The notes below the pieces were generated by a model. It worked only from the letters and a program-made list of their open reading frames with translations, did no database searches and was not told the DNA's origin. Positions 1-10,856 of a stretch of DNA of 47,453 bases are shown here, one piece after another. The translations under genes and the position numbers were made by a program. The stretch is from Leucosporidium creatinivorum (Eukaryota; Basidiomycota; Microbotryomycetes; Leucosporidiales; Leucosporidiaceae), in the NCBI GenBank assembly GCA_001600635.1, contig BCKL01000018.1, forward strand, positions 1 to 47,453, given 5' to 3'. How positions within the stretch are numbered: position 1 is the first letter of the stretch; each line of letters starts with the position of its first letter.

Positions 1-81
1 TTCTCATCAGCTCTGAGCCACAGGTGAGCATTCGAAGTAGCTATCATGTATTACAGACTTCTCATCAGCTCTGAGCCACAG
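1..81. repeat. 23-base direct repeat, two copies
   Basis: The first 23 bases of the window recur exactly at 59-81, giving a period of 58 bases. The spacer (24-58) starts with GTGAGC and ends with TTACAGAC, so it resembles a short intron, but no reading frame supports one. A local tandem duplication whose second copy has diverged is the simplest reading. I see no terminal repeats or coding sequence that would make it a mobile element. Confidence 0.8.
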
Positions 82-882
82 CCCGACTCGAGAGCTCGCT
101 CTGTTAAGTGTGCTATATAGTCAAGTGTATCACGGTCATCATTGAGCGACTCTGGAGGAGCGAAATCGAACGCCGAGCACATCGCCGAGGTGGGGATGGC
201 GTTCTATGGCGCGGGCGCAACGGCTTCTGATCTACTCTGTAGCATCTGTTGTATATCAAAAAAGGCCTGCTTGCTCTTAGCGACTCCACGCCTGACTATG
301 ATGCTCGCAAAGAGTCTCGCATCGAGTCGAAGAGCTCGGCGCAGGCTGTTTCGACCGCTCCTCGCTGCCGGCAGCCTTCTTGCTCGCTTGCTCATTTGCC
401 ATACCACTCCAAGATTCACCTTCGAGATCCTGGACGCCGGTTTCAGCTCTCTTCTGGACTACAGCACTGCAGCGCGAGACCGGCGCACCTTGCGCCGAGA
501 AGCTGTATTTCCCAGCAGCGCTGCCAGCACCCGAGCCCGCTTGAAGCGGTAGAAAGGTGTAGGTTGAATGCTCATACCTCTCCTGCCTCACTCTACCAAC
601 TCCCGGAGCGAATCCATGATGGGACCCCTCTCCTTCGCCTCTGATCAACAGCTCGAGCCTCTCACAGCTCTCTTTCCCGCAAGACCTCGACGGACTTCTC
701 TCTTTCTCTCGGCCCCCTTCTCCTTCTCCCCGTTTGCTTGATCGCTTTCTGCTGGATTCGACTAGCTCGAACAGGTCAGATACAGATCAACCTACACCTC
801 CCTCTCTCGTTAGCTCCAACAGCAGCCGCTTCCCTCTCCTCGCCTCTCTTCTCCCAGCCCGACTCGACTACGACCTAACAAA
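82..882 (+). promoter_or_regulatory. Upstream region and probable 5' leader of VTS1
   Basis: There is no convincing gene here. Open frames at 142-552, 249-644 and 277-648 have no recognisable domain and overlap one another. From about 650 to 880 the plus strand is strongly pyrimidine-rich, with runs of TCTC and CCTTC, ending just before the VTS1 start. Such CT-rich tracts are common around transcription starts in fungi. The stretch probably holds the VTS1 promoter and a long leader; TCAGATACAG near 775-786 could be the end of a leader intron. Confidence 0.45.
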
Positions 883-3875
883 ATGGATCCTGCCAACTCT
901 ACTTCGCCTCCTCGTCCAGGCCATCACGCTCACTCGCACTCGCACTCTGGAGGAGGATTGTCAGCGTCTCAAGCGCTCCCTCAACGCACAAACTCGGGAG
1001 GAGCTTCAGCGGGAGGACACGACCAAAAGTTTCGCGCTTCTCTCGGAGGAGATGGTGCGCGAGGATGGGGAGGGGCTTCCCCTCGTGTACCTCAAAGCGC
1101 TCAAGCTCAACCGCGTCCTTCGAGCGAGCTCTTGAACCCTGCCAACGGCGGCGCCTCCTTCCAGAACTCGGAGAGTGAGTACAGCTACTATCATATCGAC
1201 TGGCTCCTGTAACACAGATGGCGGGAGGGCTCAGCGGTCGCTCTGAGCGAGAGCGTAACCTGGGAAAGGCCTGAGCGCGTCGTCGCGAGGCCTTCACTGT
1301 CCTGGACGGCGCATGAGCAGGAGCAGGGAGTCTGAAGGGAGCCTGAGGAAAACAGATGGAGACAGCCACACGATCAACTCGGCAACGCGCTACGGTAGAG
1401 CTGACTTTGAGCGTTCACTTCTCCACCTCGCTTCGCGCTTTCTCCCAACAGCCGAAGCCATCGACCGCTGGTTCGAGGACCTGCAGCACTACGAGACGAC
1501 GCTCGAGGAGATGGCCGCCGCCAGCCTCGACGCCGCGTTCAAGGAAGAACTGTCGGCTATCGAGCAGTGGTTCCGCGTCCTCAGCGAGGCCGAGCGTACC
1601 GCCGCCCTCTACTCGCTCCTCCAGAGCAGCACCCAGGTCCAGATGCGCTTCTTCATCACCGTGCTGCAGCAGATGGCCCGAGCCGATCCCATGGGAGCCC
1701 TCATGAGCCCCGCCAACCCGAGCCAGCGTGAGTCGTATGCCACTTCGCCGAGGGTCCCTCCGACTAATCTTCCGCACGAATCTACAGTCTCGATGGAAGC
1801 GCAAATGGAAGCCAAGCTCGCTTCGATGGGACTCAAGTCGCCCGCTTCGCCCGTCATCCGCCAATTCGCTCGTCAGTCGCTCGGCGCAGGCGCAGGAGAT
1901 TCGTACCTCTCTCCCAACTCGGCCGCCGCCGCTCCCGCTGGAGGTCCTTCGCCTCCTTCGCCCGTCACGGCCAACATGGACGATGCTCCCGCGGCGGCTG
2001 CTCTCGCCTCCCAGCGCGCCAAGCTCAAGGCCAGCTCCAGGACTTCGGCTCCCGCCAACCTCCTCCTCGGCGCCAACGGCAACCCCTCGTCGACCGAGAA
2101 GAGCCCGCTCTGGAGCGAGAAGGAGACGGTCATGGAGAGGAGGAGCCCCTCCCCTCGCCCCAAGAGCACTGGATCCGACGGAGGTAAGTCGAGCAGCCGC
2201 CATGGACTCAAGCACAACGCTGATCACCACGATCAAACAGCCAACCCCAACGGCGCCTACGCAGGACAGCACCTCTCGCACTCGACTGGACCCCCTTCCT
2301 CGGCTTCCTTCCTTCGCTCGCCTGCCCTCGACATGGACAACCAACTCTCGCCCCTCGTCGGCGGTAGCTGGGCCAGCATGGTCAACACGCCGCTCGTACC
2401 CATGTTCGCCGGCAAGGGAGGCGCCGAGCCTGGATCCACCATGGCTCCCGGCGACTTCGGCGGAGGACTCCACTCGCCCGGTCTCGACGGCGCCTCGTCT
2501 CGCCTCGGCAGCTGGCAGAGGGATCAGCCCACCTCGCCCAACCCTCAGGGTATCGTTCTCGACGACGTGCGCAAGTTCAGGAGGAGCGCACGCGTCAGCG
2601 GAAGTGGAGGACCAGGCGGCTTCGGCGTCAGCGGAGGAGCGCTCGGCGGCATGTACGAAGAGCAACAGCAGGCCCAACGTCAAGCGTCTCAGCAACAGCA
2701 GCAGCAGGACTCGCAGCGCCGTGCGCAGCTTTCCTCGATGCAGCAGAACGCCATCAACCTCGGTCTTGCTGGTCTCCCTCAGCAGGCCAACTCGGGCGGC
2801 TCGACTCGCAACGCCAACGGCGGCCTCAACTCCCCCGGCCTCATCAACGCTCAGCAAGCAGCCGTCAACGCGCAACAGAACTGGAGGAACGGCCTCGGAT
2901 CCCCTGGACTCGGCTCCATGGGCAACGAGAACGACCAGTTCGCTCAGCAAGCCAACAACCTCGGCCAAAACGCCCTCAGCGCCAACGCCCAGCTCGCCAA
3001 CCTCTTTGCGCTTCAGCAGCAGATGATTCAGCAGCAGCAACAGATGCAGCAGCTCAACAACTTTGCCGCCGCTGGTGAGTCCCGCTCGACTTTCGCTCGC
3101 TCTGTTCGCCTTGCAGCGTTTTTCGACTCCCGAGAGATTCTAGCTGACCGTGTCTTCTCCCGCTCCATCCTTCTCTCTCCTCCCCCTCGCCACCGACAGG
3201 ACTCAACCTCACGCCCGTCCAGATGATGGGACTTCAGCAGCAGCAAGCCCAAGCTCTTCTCAGCCCTGGTCGGATGGGAATGGGCCTCAACGGCATGGGC
3301 ATGGGCTTCAACGGTAACGGCGTCAACATGGGAATGGGCATCGGCATGAGTGAGCTTGCCTCCCCTTCGCATCTCGGCGAGGGAGCTGACTTTTCGCTCT
3401 CACAGACGGCGGCATGCCCTCCCCTCGTCGCTCGCCTCGCTCCTCCGACCGCTCACCCGGTGGCAACAACTCCAAGACGAACGTCCCCAACGCCACCGGC
3501 TCTGGATCCAACCCCGACGAGCCCCTCGACATGAACCTCCTCGGCGACGTGCCCCACTGGCTTCGCTCACTGCGCCTGCACAAGTACACGCCCAACTTTG
3601 AGGGATCCAACTGGAAGGAGATGTGCCAGCTCGACGACGCAGGACTCGAGGGCAAGGGCGTTAGCGCACTCGGAGCGAGGAGGAAGCTCCTCAAGTGAGT
3701 GGTCGCTTGCTCGCTGAATCGCCAAAGAGCGCTCGCTTATCCTCTCTCATCGCGCAGGGTCTTCGAGACGGTCCGCATCAAGATGAATATGGCTCTCCCT
3801 GGTGACGGAGCCTTGAACGCCAACGACGGCGCCTCGACTCGCTCGCTCTCTCCCAACCCTGGCGCCGATGCCTAA
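883..3875 (+). CDS. VTS1: VTS1 / Smaug-type SAM-domain RNA-binding protein
   Basis: Post-transcriptional regulator. In yeast and animals this family binds stem-loops with a CNGG-type loop through its SAM domain and recruits deadenylation to mRNAs. Exon 1 starts at ATG 883 with a His/Ser-rich stretch; a 277-base intron (1175-1451) leads to the conserved N-terminal helical block, which contains [20 protein letters not shown] and FFITVLQQM, as in fungal Vts1. A long Ser/Pro/Gln-rich linker with polyQ tracts follows (about 1900-3360). The SAM domain lies near 3520-3780 ([17 protein letters not shown], then [14 protein letters not shown]), interrupted by an intron after CTCAA. Six further introns carry GTGAGT-like donors. 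The stop is TAA 3873-3875. The frames in the linker on the other strand are shadows. The family call is firm; only the start of the leader is uncertain. Confidence 0.93.
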
Positions 3876-4351
3876 TCGCTACCACCTCCCTCGACTCTCT
3901 CTTAACGACACGCACGACTCCTCCTCTACCATATTCGTACCCTACTCCTCCCCCTTTCCAAACTCGCCATAGCGGACATTATTTCCCCTTTCGTCACTCC
4001 CCCTCTCTCTCCTTCTCCCCCTCTTTGCTTCCTCTCGCTCTCTCTGGGCCCGGAGCGCAGTTTTGGCTATAGTGCTGCTGGATTTAGCTGTCCTCATTTT
4101 TGCCCTGGCGAGCCCCTCTCTGACAATCTATAGTCGCGTTCCGGGATTCGAGCCGACCGAGTGCGCGAGTTGGCGAGCTTTGAATGGCGAGAGCAGCTTT
4201 CGTCAAGACGAAAAGAGATGGACGAGGGGTGCGAGTTTGTACATTGCTGACGACTTCGATGCTCTGCTACAGCTGCTGTCGACGAGAAGCGGATCAGCGG
4301 CGAGCGAGACGAGAGAAGCCAAAGCCGAGCTCACGAGATATCTCCCTCCCT
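3876..4351. other. Convergent 3' region between VTS1 and COA6
   Basis: This 476-base stretch holds the 3' ends of two converging genes. The first 170 bases are very C/T-rich and fit the VTS1 3' untranslated region. An open frame at 4063-4362 shows no recognisable domain and runs into COA6 on the opposite strand, so I do not call it a gene. Confidence 0.5.
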
Positions 4352-5002
4352 TCACGCCTTGACGCCGGTGATGGGTCCTCCTGATGCACGCTGTTCGGCT
4401 GCCTTGGCCTCCATAAGATCCTGTCGCAGCTGGAGCACACGGCGTTTGTTGAAGTACTCGACCTGTGAAGGAGCGAGGGAGGTGAGCCGAGCCGCGCCGA
4501 AATCACGAGGAGCAGCAGCGTTGTGAGAGGTCCGTTGATCGAGGGGGATGATCCACTTGGGTTCTTCCACCACGCTCGGAGAAAACCTGCAGCAAGCTAC
4601 AGAGCCCTTGAAGCGATGGCGAAGACGAGCGGCTCACTCATCCGAGGGAGACATCGCGGAGACCGTCTCCACGAGCAGCACAGCGGCTAAGAAGAGAGCA
4701 TCTGCTCCCTACTCCACTGCTGAGCTGTACCCTCTCGAGACCTCCCCGCGAGCTTCCGCCTTTGACTTTCCCAGCGCTGGCGTCGAATCACTCACCCAGC
4801 TAGCAGCACACAATTTCCTGTAGTCTCCGTCTTCCACTTTGCACGTCTTTCCTTGCTCCTGCCCCGGCACGACGATGTCAATCTTGTCGAGGCAGCCAAA
4901 GTAACGATCGCGAGCGTCCCAGCACTGTTGCCTCGCTGTTCGGTCGGGGATCCCACTAGGCGCTTCTGCCGTCTTAGTCGAGGACCAAAGCCATGATGAC
5001 AT
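4352..5002 (-). CDS. COA6: Cytochrome c oxidase assembly factor 6 (twin CX9C)
   Basis: Small intermembrane-space protein that helps deliver copper to the Cox2 CuA site of complex IV. The protein is roughly 100 residues. The first cysteine pair, in QQCWDARDRYFGC, has CX9C spacing; the second, CKVEDGDYRKLC, has CX10C spacing, which is the COA6 pattern. AASW then joins directly to VEYFNKRR, matching the family's W-x-x-YF-x-KRR block. That junction needs one intron at 4463-4795, 333 bases and far longer than the typical 55-80 here, with donor GTGAGT and acceptor ACAG. The start ATG is the complement of 5000-5002 and the stop TGA the complement of 4352-4354. It shares a 103-base divergent promoter with the MAT2B-like gene. 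Confidence 0.88.
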
Positions 5003-5105
5003 TGTTCGGAAATTGTAGGTGAATCGGTTCGAGAGGATGAGGGTAAAAGGGAAAGGGCGTGTTTCCAACTCTCTCGCTTCGACCATCATCTGCTTTCGAT
5101 TCGAA
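5003..5105. promoter_or_regulatory. Short bidirectional promoter, COA6 / MAT2B-like
   Basis: Only 103 bases separate the COA6 start codon from the start codon of the reductase gene on the other strand, so both must be driven from this segment. No canonical TATA box is visible. Confidence 0.6.
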
Positions 5106-6520
5106 ATGTCGTCTCGCGTATTAATCACTGGAGCCTCGGGCATGTTGGGCAGGGCTGTCTACAAGGCTTTCACCGCTGCTGGCCACAACGTTAAAGGTAC
5201 AGCTTTCACTAGGGCAGAGGGGGATCTCGTAAAGGTGAGCTCTCTCTTTCGCACTTCTCTGCTAGCCCTATCGCTCATCTTGTACGGCATACAGATCGAC
5301 TTACAGGACAAGAAGGCCTTGGACGAGCTGCTCAAGGAGTTCAGGCCGGAGAGTAGGTGCAGCCTTGCAGCTTCCCGCTCAACCGCCTTTCTGACGTAGC
5401 TTCTCCTCCCAGTCGTGGTGCACTGTGCTGCCGAGCGCCGACCTGATGTCGCCGAGAAGGTGTGTATTGATGCCCCCCTGCTGTACCGACGCAAGCTGAC
5501 CGACTTTCGTCTCGCTACAAGGACCCCGAAGGTGCTCGCAGCGTGAGTGTCCAGCGCATGAGGTATACGAGGGTCGCTAGCTGATCATGCTGCCTCTTTC
5601 TCATTCCTCTCACTTACATGTACACTTCCACTCTCACCACGCTTCTCCCCTCGCTCTTCTCTCTCCTCCCAATCGCTCCTCACCCCTCGGTCATGCTCGG
5701 CGATCCTCTCTCCAGCTCAACGTCGACCTCGTCAAGACCCTTTCGACCTTCTCCCGCTCGCCTGAACACCCCTTCGCCCTCATCTACATCTCGACCGACT
5801 ATGTCTTTGACGGACAGAACCCTCCCTCGGGCGGTTACACTTCAAAGGACGCCGTCAACCCCACCAACGAATACGCCGTTACCAAGGAGGCTGGAGAGCA
5901 AGCCGTACTCGCTGGACTGAAGCAAGGAGGAACTGGAACGATCCTTCGCGTACCCGTCCTCTACGGTGACGTGCAGAGTAACGCCGAGTCTGCCATCACC
6001 ATTCTCCTCGACGTCGTGCTCGCCGTTTCCAAGGGTGACAAGGAGGTCAAGATGGACGCTTGGGCTCTCAGGCGCCCTACCAACGTCGCTGATGTTGCTC
6101 GTGTGCTTGTTGCCCTCGCCGGTGAGGCGTCCCGGCTTTCGCTTTCCGTGCTCTTGCACTGACCTCTCTACTCCCCACAGACAAGTTCCTCACGACTACC
6201 CCTCCTCCCATCCTCTCCTTCTCGGCTCAACCCTCCTTCACAAAGTACAAGATCTGCCAGATGTTCGCCGAGATCTACCCCTCTGCCACCTTCCTTGACA
6301 TCTCCAAGCTCATTCCCGTCACCGAGGGACCCAAGGAGGGCGAGACCATCAGGCCGAGGGACTGCTGGTTGTCCAACGCGAGTTGGAGCTTGCGTGAGCT
6401 TTCGAAGACTGAGCTGACCTCTCTCCCCTATAGGCCGAGCTCGCGGATCTCGGCGTCGACGTTTCGGCGACCGATTTCGTCCAGTGGACCAAGGACTGGC
6501 TCATGTCCAAGAGGGAGTAG
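5106..6520 (+). CDS. MAT2B / dTDP-4-dehydrorhamnose reductase-like protein
   Basis: Extended short-chain dehydrogenase of the RmlD_sub_bind family; the eukaryotic member best known is the regulatory beta subunit of methionine adenosyltransferase. Residues 1-15 carry the Rossmann motif TGASGMLG. VVHCAAERRPD, then STDYVFDG, then the catalytic-type YAVTK and RVPVLYG follow in the family order. About six introns are read: HCAAERRPDVAEK, DPEGARS and LNVDLVK are joined across short ones, and the intron before LNVDLV is near 170 bases. The last junction is odd: the upstream exon ends in frame after WSL plus one base before GTGAGC, while the clearly coding last exon (AELADLGVDVSATDFVQW) is in the frame one base away after TATAG. 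Enzyme versus MAT regulatory role cannot be settled from sequence. Stop is TAG 6518-6520. Confidence 0.85.
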
Positions 6521-6889
6521 AATATGTGAATAGCTCTCAACTTGCATGATAGACCTCTCGAAGTGGCAGGGCCTTGTACCGGCGAGCAGGGTGCGTTGGC
6601 GAGCTGAGAGCGCCGAGCGAAGGGGGTTCTCCGGCGTCGGCTTGTTCATCTTCGGGTCAGGATGCAGAAGACGACGTTTTTGACACTGCATCAAAGGAAG
6701 GCAGCCCCGTGCAGCATTCGCCGCTGCCTCCTCTCGAAGCGACCTCGAGGTCGACTCGAGCTCCTCGGCTTGCCCTCTTCCACGTCGATGCTCCGAGCCG
6801 CGACTCGTTCGACAGCTCTACTCAGCACTACTCGTACAGCTACTCGCACCTCTCTCCCATCTCCTTGCCTCTCACCCTTCACCCGCAAC
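6521..6889 (+). promoter_or_regulatory. Upstream region of DPP3, with an in-frame N-terminal extension
   Basis: This stretch lies between the reductase stop and the DPP3 start at 6890. It carries in-frame ATG codons at 6662 and 6788 that would extend DPP3. No other gene is visible. Confidence 0.5.
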
Positions 6890-9601
6890 ATGGCAGCCAG
6901 CTCCCAAGCCAAATCGCAACTAGCGGCGCAGGAGCGCTTCCTCGCCGACCGCGAGCCACCAGTGTGCTCATTGAACATCAAGGATGCCTTCGCTGGTCTC
7001 ACCAAGGAAGAGAGTGAGTCCCTACACCTTCGAACGCGTCGTCAGCGCAGCACGAGGCGACGCACCTCGCCGTCTCCGCTTCTCTTCGAACAGCTCACTG
7101 ACGCTGGCTGCACTACAGAGCTCTACTCACACCACCTCTCGGAAGCATGCTGGGCCGGAGCTCGCATCATCATGAGGCAGACGAGCTTCAAGAGCGAGAC
7201 GATCTTCGACCTGCTCGTCGCCTCCTTCTCGGCCAAGAAGGACAGTCACACGCTCGCCAACCTCGAGGAGCACAAACAGAGGAGTGGAGTCAGTGACGAG
7301 GACTGGCATGGTGTCCTCGCTTACGCTGCTCAGGTGTGTTTTTCGACCCTCGCCGAACAGCCGGCCGGAGTTAATCCCGCTTCCCTTTCGCAGGTTTTGA
7401 GCAACCTCGCCAACTTCAAGTCGTTCGGAGCGACCAAGTTCATCCCCCGCGTCTCTGAGTCGGCCTTCGAGGCTGTTGTCGCTGCTTCCGAGAGGCAGGA
7501 TATCGCTCTTCCCCTCTGGAACTCGGTGAGTTGCCTTGATACTCGACCGAGACGGCTCGCTGACCCTTTCCTGATCCTGCAGGTCAAGGAGGAGATCTAC
7601 GCCCTCACTCCGGAGTCCAAGCTCACCATCGGCAAGCCCTCGGAAGGCCACCTTTCGTCTTACTACCCCTCCGACCCCGCTCCCTCAGACGCCGAGGTCG
7701 ACGAGGTTCAGGCGCTCTGCGATGCCGCTGGCGTCTCGACGCTCAACACTCGCCTGTCGAAGCAGTCCGCCTCGGTCCTCACCCTCCACATCGCCTCATC
7801 CTCGTCAGAGCTTCCTCCCTCCTACCCCGCCGCTCTCGTCAGCTCTTCGCTCGGCTTCAGCGTCAAGCTCCAAGGCGGAGACTACGCCGAGTGCTTGACC
7901 AAAGTCAACCAGAGCTTGAAGGAGGCTGCCAAGCACGCCGAGGACAAGAACCGTTCGGCGATGCTGGTTGACTATGAGGAGAGCTTCAAGTCGGGAGATA
8001 TCGAAGCGCACAAGGTCGGTCCTTCAGCGCCGAGCTTTCCTTGCGGCGGATGCTGACGGTTCCCATCTCGCAGAACGGCTCTCGCAAGTGGGTCAAAGAT
8101 CAAGGACCCGTCGTCGAAAACTACATCGGCTTCATCGAATCGTATGTCGACCCCTTCGGTGGTCGCGCCGAGTGGGAAGGATTCGTCGCCATCGTCGATA
8201 AGCAGAGGAGCTTGAAGTACAACACGCTCGTCGACAAGGCGCACGAGTTGATCAAGGACCTTCCTTGGGGAGCCGACTTTGAGGGTGAGCTTCCTTCGCG
8301 CTCTTCCGGCCCGAGCTGACCTCCCCTCACCAGTCCCCACCTTCCAGCGACCCGACTTCACTGCCCTCGACATCCTCTCCTTCGCGACCGGCGGAATCCC
8401 AGCAGGCATCAACATCCCCAACTACCACGACGTGCGAGAGAACGACGGCTTCAAGAACGTCTCGCTGCAGAACATCCTCTCGGCAAAGGCCAGCAACGAG
8501 GTCACCACCTTCATCGCGCCCGAGGAGATTGAGGCGCACGACAAGTGGGCCGACAAGGCGTTCGAGGTGAACCTCAGGCTATAAGCTCGTTCGGAGACGT
8601 CGAAGCTGACGCTCCCCTTTCACCCTCGCAGGTGCAAGTCTGCAATCACGAGCTGCTTGGACACGGCACCGGTCGCCTGCTGCAAGAGTCGGCCGACGGC
8701 ACCCTCAACTTTGATCCTAAGACCCTCCTCAACCCCCTCACCGGCAAGCCCGTCACCTCGTGGTACAAGCAGGGAGAGTCCTACGGCTCGCGCATCGGCC
8801 CCATCTCGTCCTCCATGGAGGAATGCCGCGCCGAGTCTGTCGCGCTCTACCTCGTCCACAACGTCGACATACTCAAGATCTTCGACTACACGACCAAGGA
8901 GGATCAGGAGGATTTGATCTACTTCACCTTCCTCCTCATGGCTCGCGCTGGAGTTGTACGTCGCAAGTTTCCTGACGTCCGAGCTTTCTCTGACTGTGTC
9001 ATCTTCGTCTCTAGCGCGCTCTCGAGTGGTACAACCCCGAAACCAAGAAGCACGGCCAGGTGAGATCTCGCGCCACTCTTTCTCACCTTCCGCACTGAAT
9101 GCTGACCATTTGCACTACACAACAGGCCCACATGGAAGCGCGTCTCGGCATCACCAACTGGCTCATGCAGCACGACCTCGCATCGGTCGAGGAGGTCCGC
9201 AACGACAAGGGAGAGCTCATCGACGCCTTTGCGCGAGTCGACCGCGCTGCCGTACTGTCCAAGGGCAAGAAGGTCATGGGAGAGCTCCTCGTCAACCTCC
9301 AGACCTACAAGAGTACTGGAGACGGAAAGGGAGCGACCGGTAAGCTCCCCTCGCATTGGCTCTCCCTTCTCGCTGAACTGACCATCGTCCTCCTTGCCTC
9401 CTCGCAGAGTTCTACAAGAAGCTCACTACCCCCAGCAGCCACTGGGTTAACGAGCTCCGCCCTCTCGTCCTCTCCAAGAAGCTCCCTCGCAAGGTCTTTG
9501 TGCAGCCGGTCACCTCGGTCGTCGACGGTGAGGTCGTGTTGAAGGAGTTCCCCGTTACTATTGAGGGCGTTATCGAGAGCTTTCTCGAGCGTGCGCTGTA
9601 G
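6890..9601 (+). CDS. DPP3: Dipeptidyl peptidase III (M49 zinc metallopeptidase)
   Basis: Cleaves dipeptides from the N-terminus of short peptides; usually cytosolic. The M49 signature HELLGHGTG lies at 8647-8673 and supplies the two zinc histidines and the catalytic Glu. The third zinc ligand sits in EECRAE at 8818-8835. Other family blocks seen are NIPNYHDVRENDGFKNVSL before the zinc site and EARLGITNWLMQHD after it. Ten exons are joined by nine introns, most 50-65 bases with CTGAC branch sites. Translation probably starts at ATG 6890 (MAASSQAKSQ), which fits the usual family N-terminus. An in-frame ATG at 6788 would add 34 Arg/Ser/Thr-rich residues without acids, like a mitochondrial presequence. 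Stop TAG 9599-9601. All catalytic residues are present, so it should be active. Confidence 0.93.
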
Positions 9602-9972
9602 AAATGGTACTCGTGAAGAAGTAAGCTTGAGTTTGCGGCGTTTACAGGAGCGAGCGGACTTTGAAGCGAGCTCGCCGAGCAGATGTCTTGTTCCGCAGTT
9701 CCGCTCTTCGCTGGCCGATGTACAGTGGGTGCTGGAGTCGGAAGCTCCTTTTCGCTCGCATAGTCGACCTTCAGCTCGTCGTATACACGCTTACAAGTAC
9801 AGGGAGGCGGGATTAATCTGTAAGCCGGCGAGCGCCGAGTAGGGGATGGCTAAGTGGGGTAGAAGCGAGCGAGAGAGGCTACAAGCAAAGTGTAAGGTCG
9901 AGAACAAGCTATCGGTACACTATCGAGTGACGTAGGCCCTTCCTTGTCGACTTGGCAGAGTTTCTCGCTCGA
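9602..9972. other. Convergent 3' region, DPP3 / small unknown gene
   Basis: This 371-base stretch between two stop codons holds 3' untranslated sequence only. The open frame at 9561-9842 has no recognisable feature. I see nothing else in it. Confidence 0.4.
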
Positions 9973-10856
9973 CTAACGGTGAGCACCTCCTCCCTCGCCG
10001 CCAGAGTTGGAAGGGTTGCGGTGGAAAGGGTGACGGATGCGGTGAGCGATCCTTCCGACACGGCTGCGGGACCTCGAGCGCACAGCACCGGCCTCGCCTT
10101 CTGCTCAGGGTGGTAGACCAAAGTCAGCGAGCAACTTCGGCGATGAAAGGCTCGGCGAGGGAGCGGACTCACGAGGAGCAGTGGGAGGAGCGGGGGGCGC
10201 GGGAGGCTGCTGCTGCTGTTGGGCGCGAGCGCGAGCCGCCCTATGGAACTCCTCGTCTTGCTCTGCGTGCCGTACGGTCTGGTCAGTGGTCTTGCTGAGA
10301 CGAAGCAGGAGCCAAGACCGAAGCGACCTACGAACTCGACGACGCGATCTCTCGCCATGCTGCAGCATCTCCATGCGCTCTGAGAGTACAAAATTCAGTC
10401 CGAGCTTCTCTATGCTGCGCTCCGAGGAGCTACGCACCTAGTTCCTCGTCGACAGTCCCTCCAGTGGGAGCCCTGCGACGCTCGGCGGGGATCTCGGGCT
10501 CACGGCCGACAGCGGTATCGTCGGAGGCTGCCGAGCCCTGCAGAGTAGATCCTAGATAGAAGGTAGTCAGTCCTAAGCACGTCAGCTCCGAGTAAAGAAC
10601 AGCACACCTCCGTACGATTGGCCGCTCATCGGACGCTCGGTCGAAGCTTTGAGGTACAGAGTCAGCTCCCGAGAGTTCTCTGCTGTATACCAGGTCGAAT
10701 CCTAGCAGACTTACCCCTTCCAGCACCACCTGTAAGGCAACACGGTGCCATCAGCTCGATCCATCTCGCCTCTCCGCTCCCCCAGCTTCAGCGCTACTAC
10801 TCACCAGACTGAGCGGTAGCAGGACGAGAGCCGGCCTGAGAGTTGCGGTTCGACAT
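9973..10856 (-). CDS. Small basic low-complexity protein, unknown function
   Basis: I do not recognise this protein. The reading starts at ATG (complement of 10854-10856) with MSNRNSQAGSRPATAQSG, crosses a 15-base exon (10715-10729), and continues as a Ser/Gly/Arg-rich segment into GREPEIPAERRRAPTGG and TVDEELERMEMLQHGE. A charged helix (TDQTVRHAEQDEEFHRAARA) is followed by polyQ, a Pro/Ala run and a very basic tail (RSRSRSRVGRIAHRIRHPFH) ending GGGAHR-stop at 9973-9975. Length is about 170-185 residues. The join near 10310-10340 is uncertain: it can be read through, or as a 45-base intron. Consistent codon phase across five junctions supports a real gene. The basic, disordered character suggests nucleic-acid or membrane-surface binding, but that is a guess. 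Confidence 0.55.

Noticed and set aside
1-81. Terminal repeat of a mobile element at the left edge
   Set aside because: The repeat is 23 bases with a 58-base period, in direct orientation, with no coding sequence, target duplication or second boundary in the window.
1415-3040. Long open frame (541 residues) opposite VTS1
   Set aside because: It is the mirror of the GC-rich Ser/Pro/Gln linker of VTS1, crosses its introns and encodes only low-complexity Leu/Arg/Glu sequence. No domain was seen.
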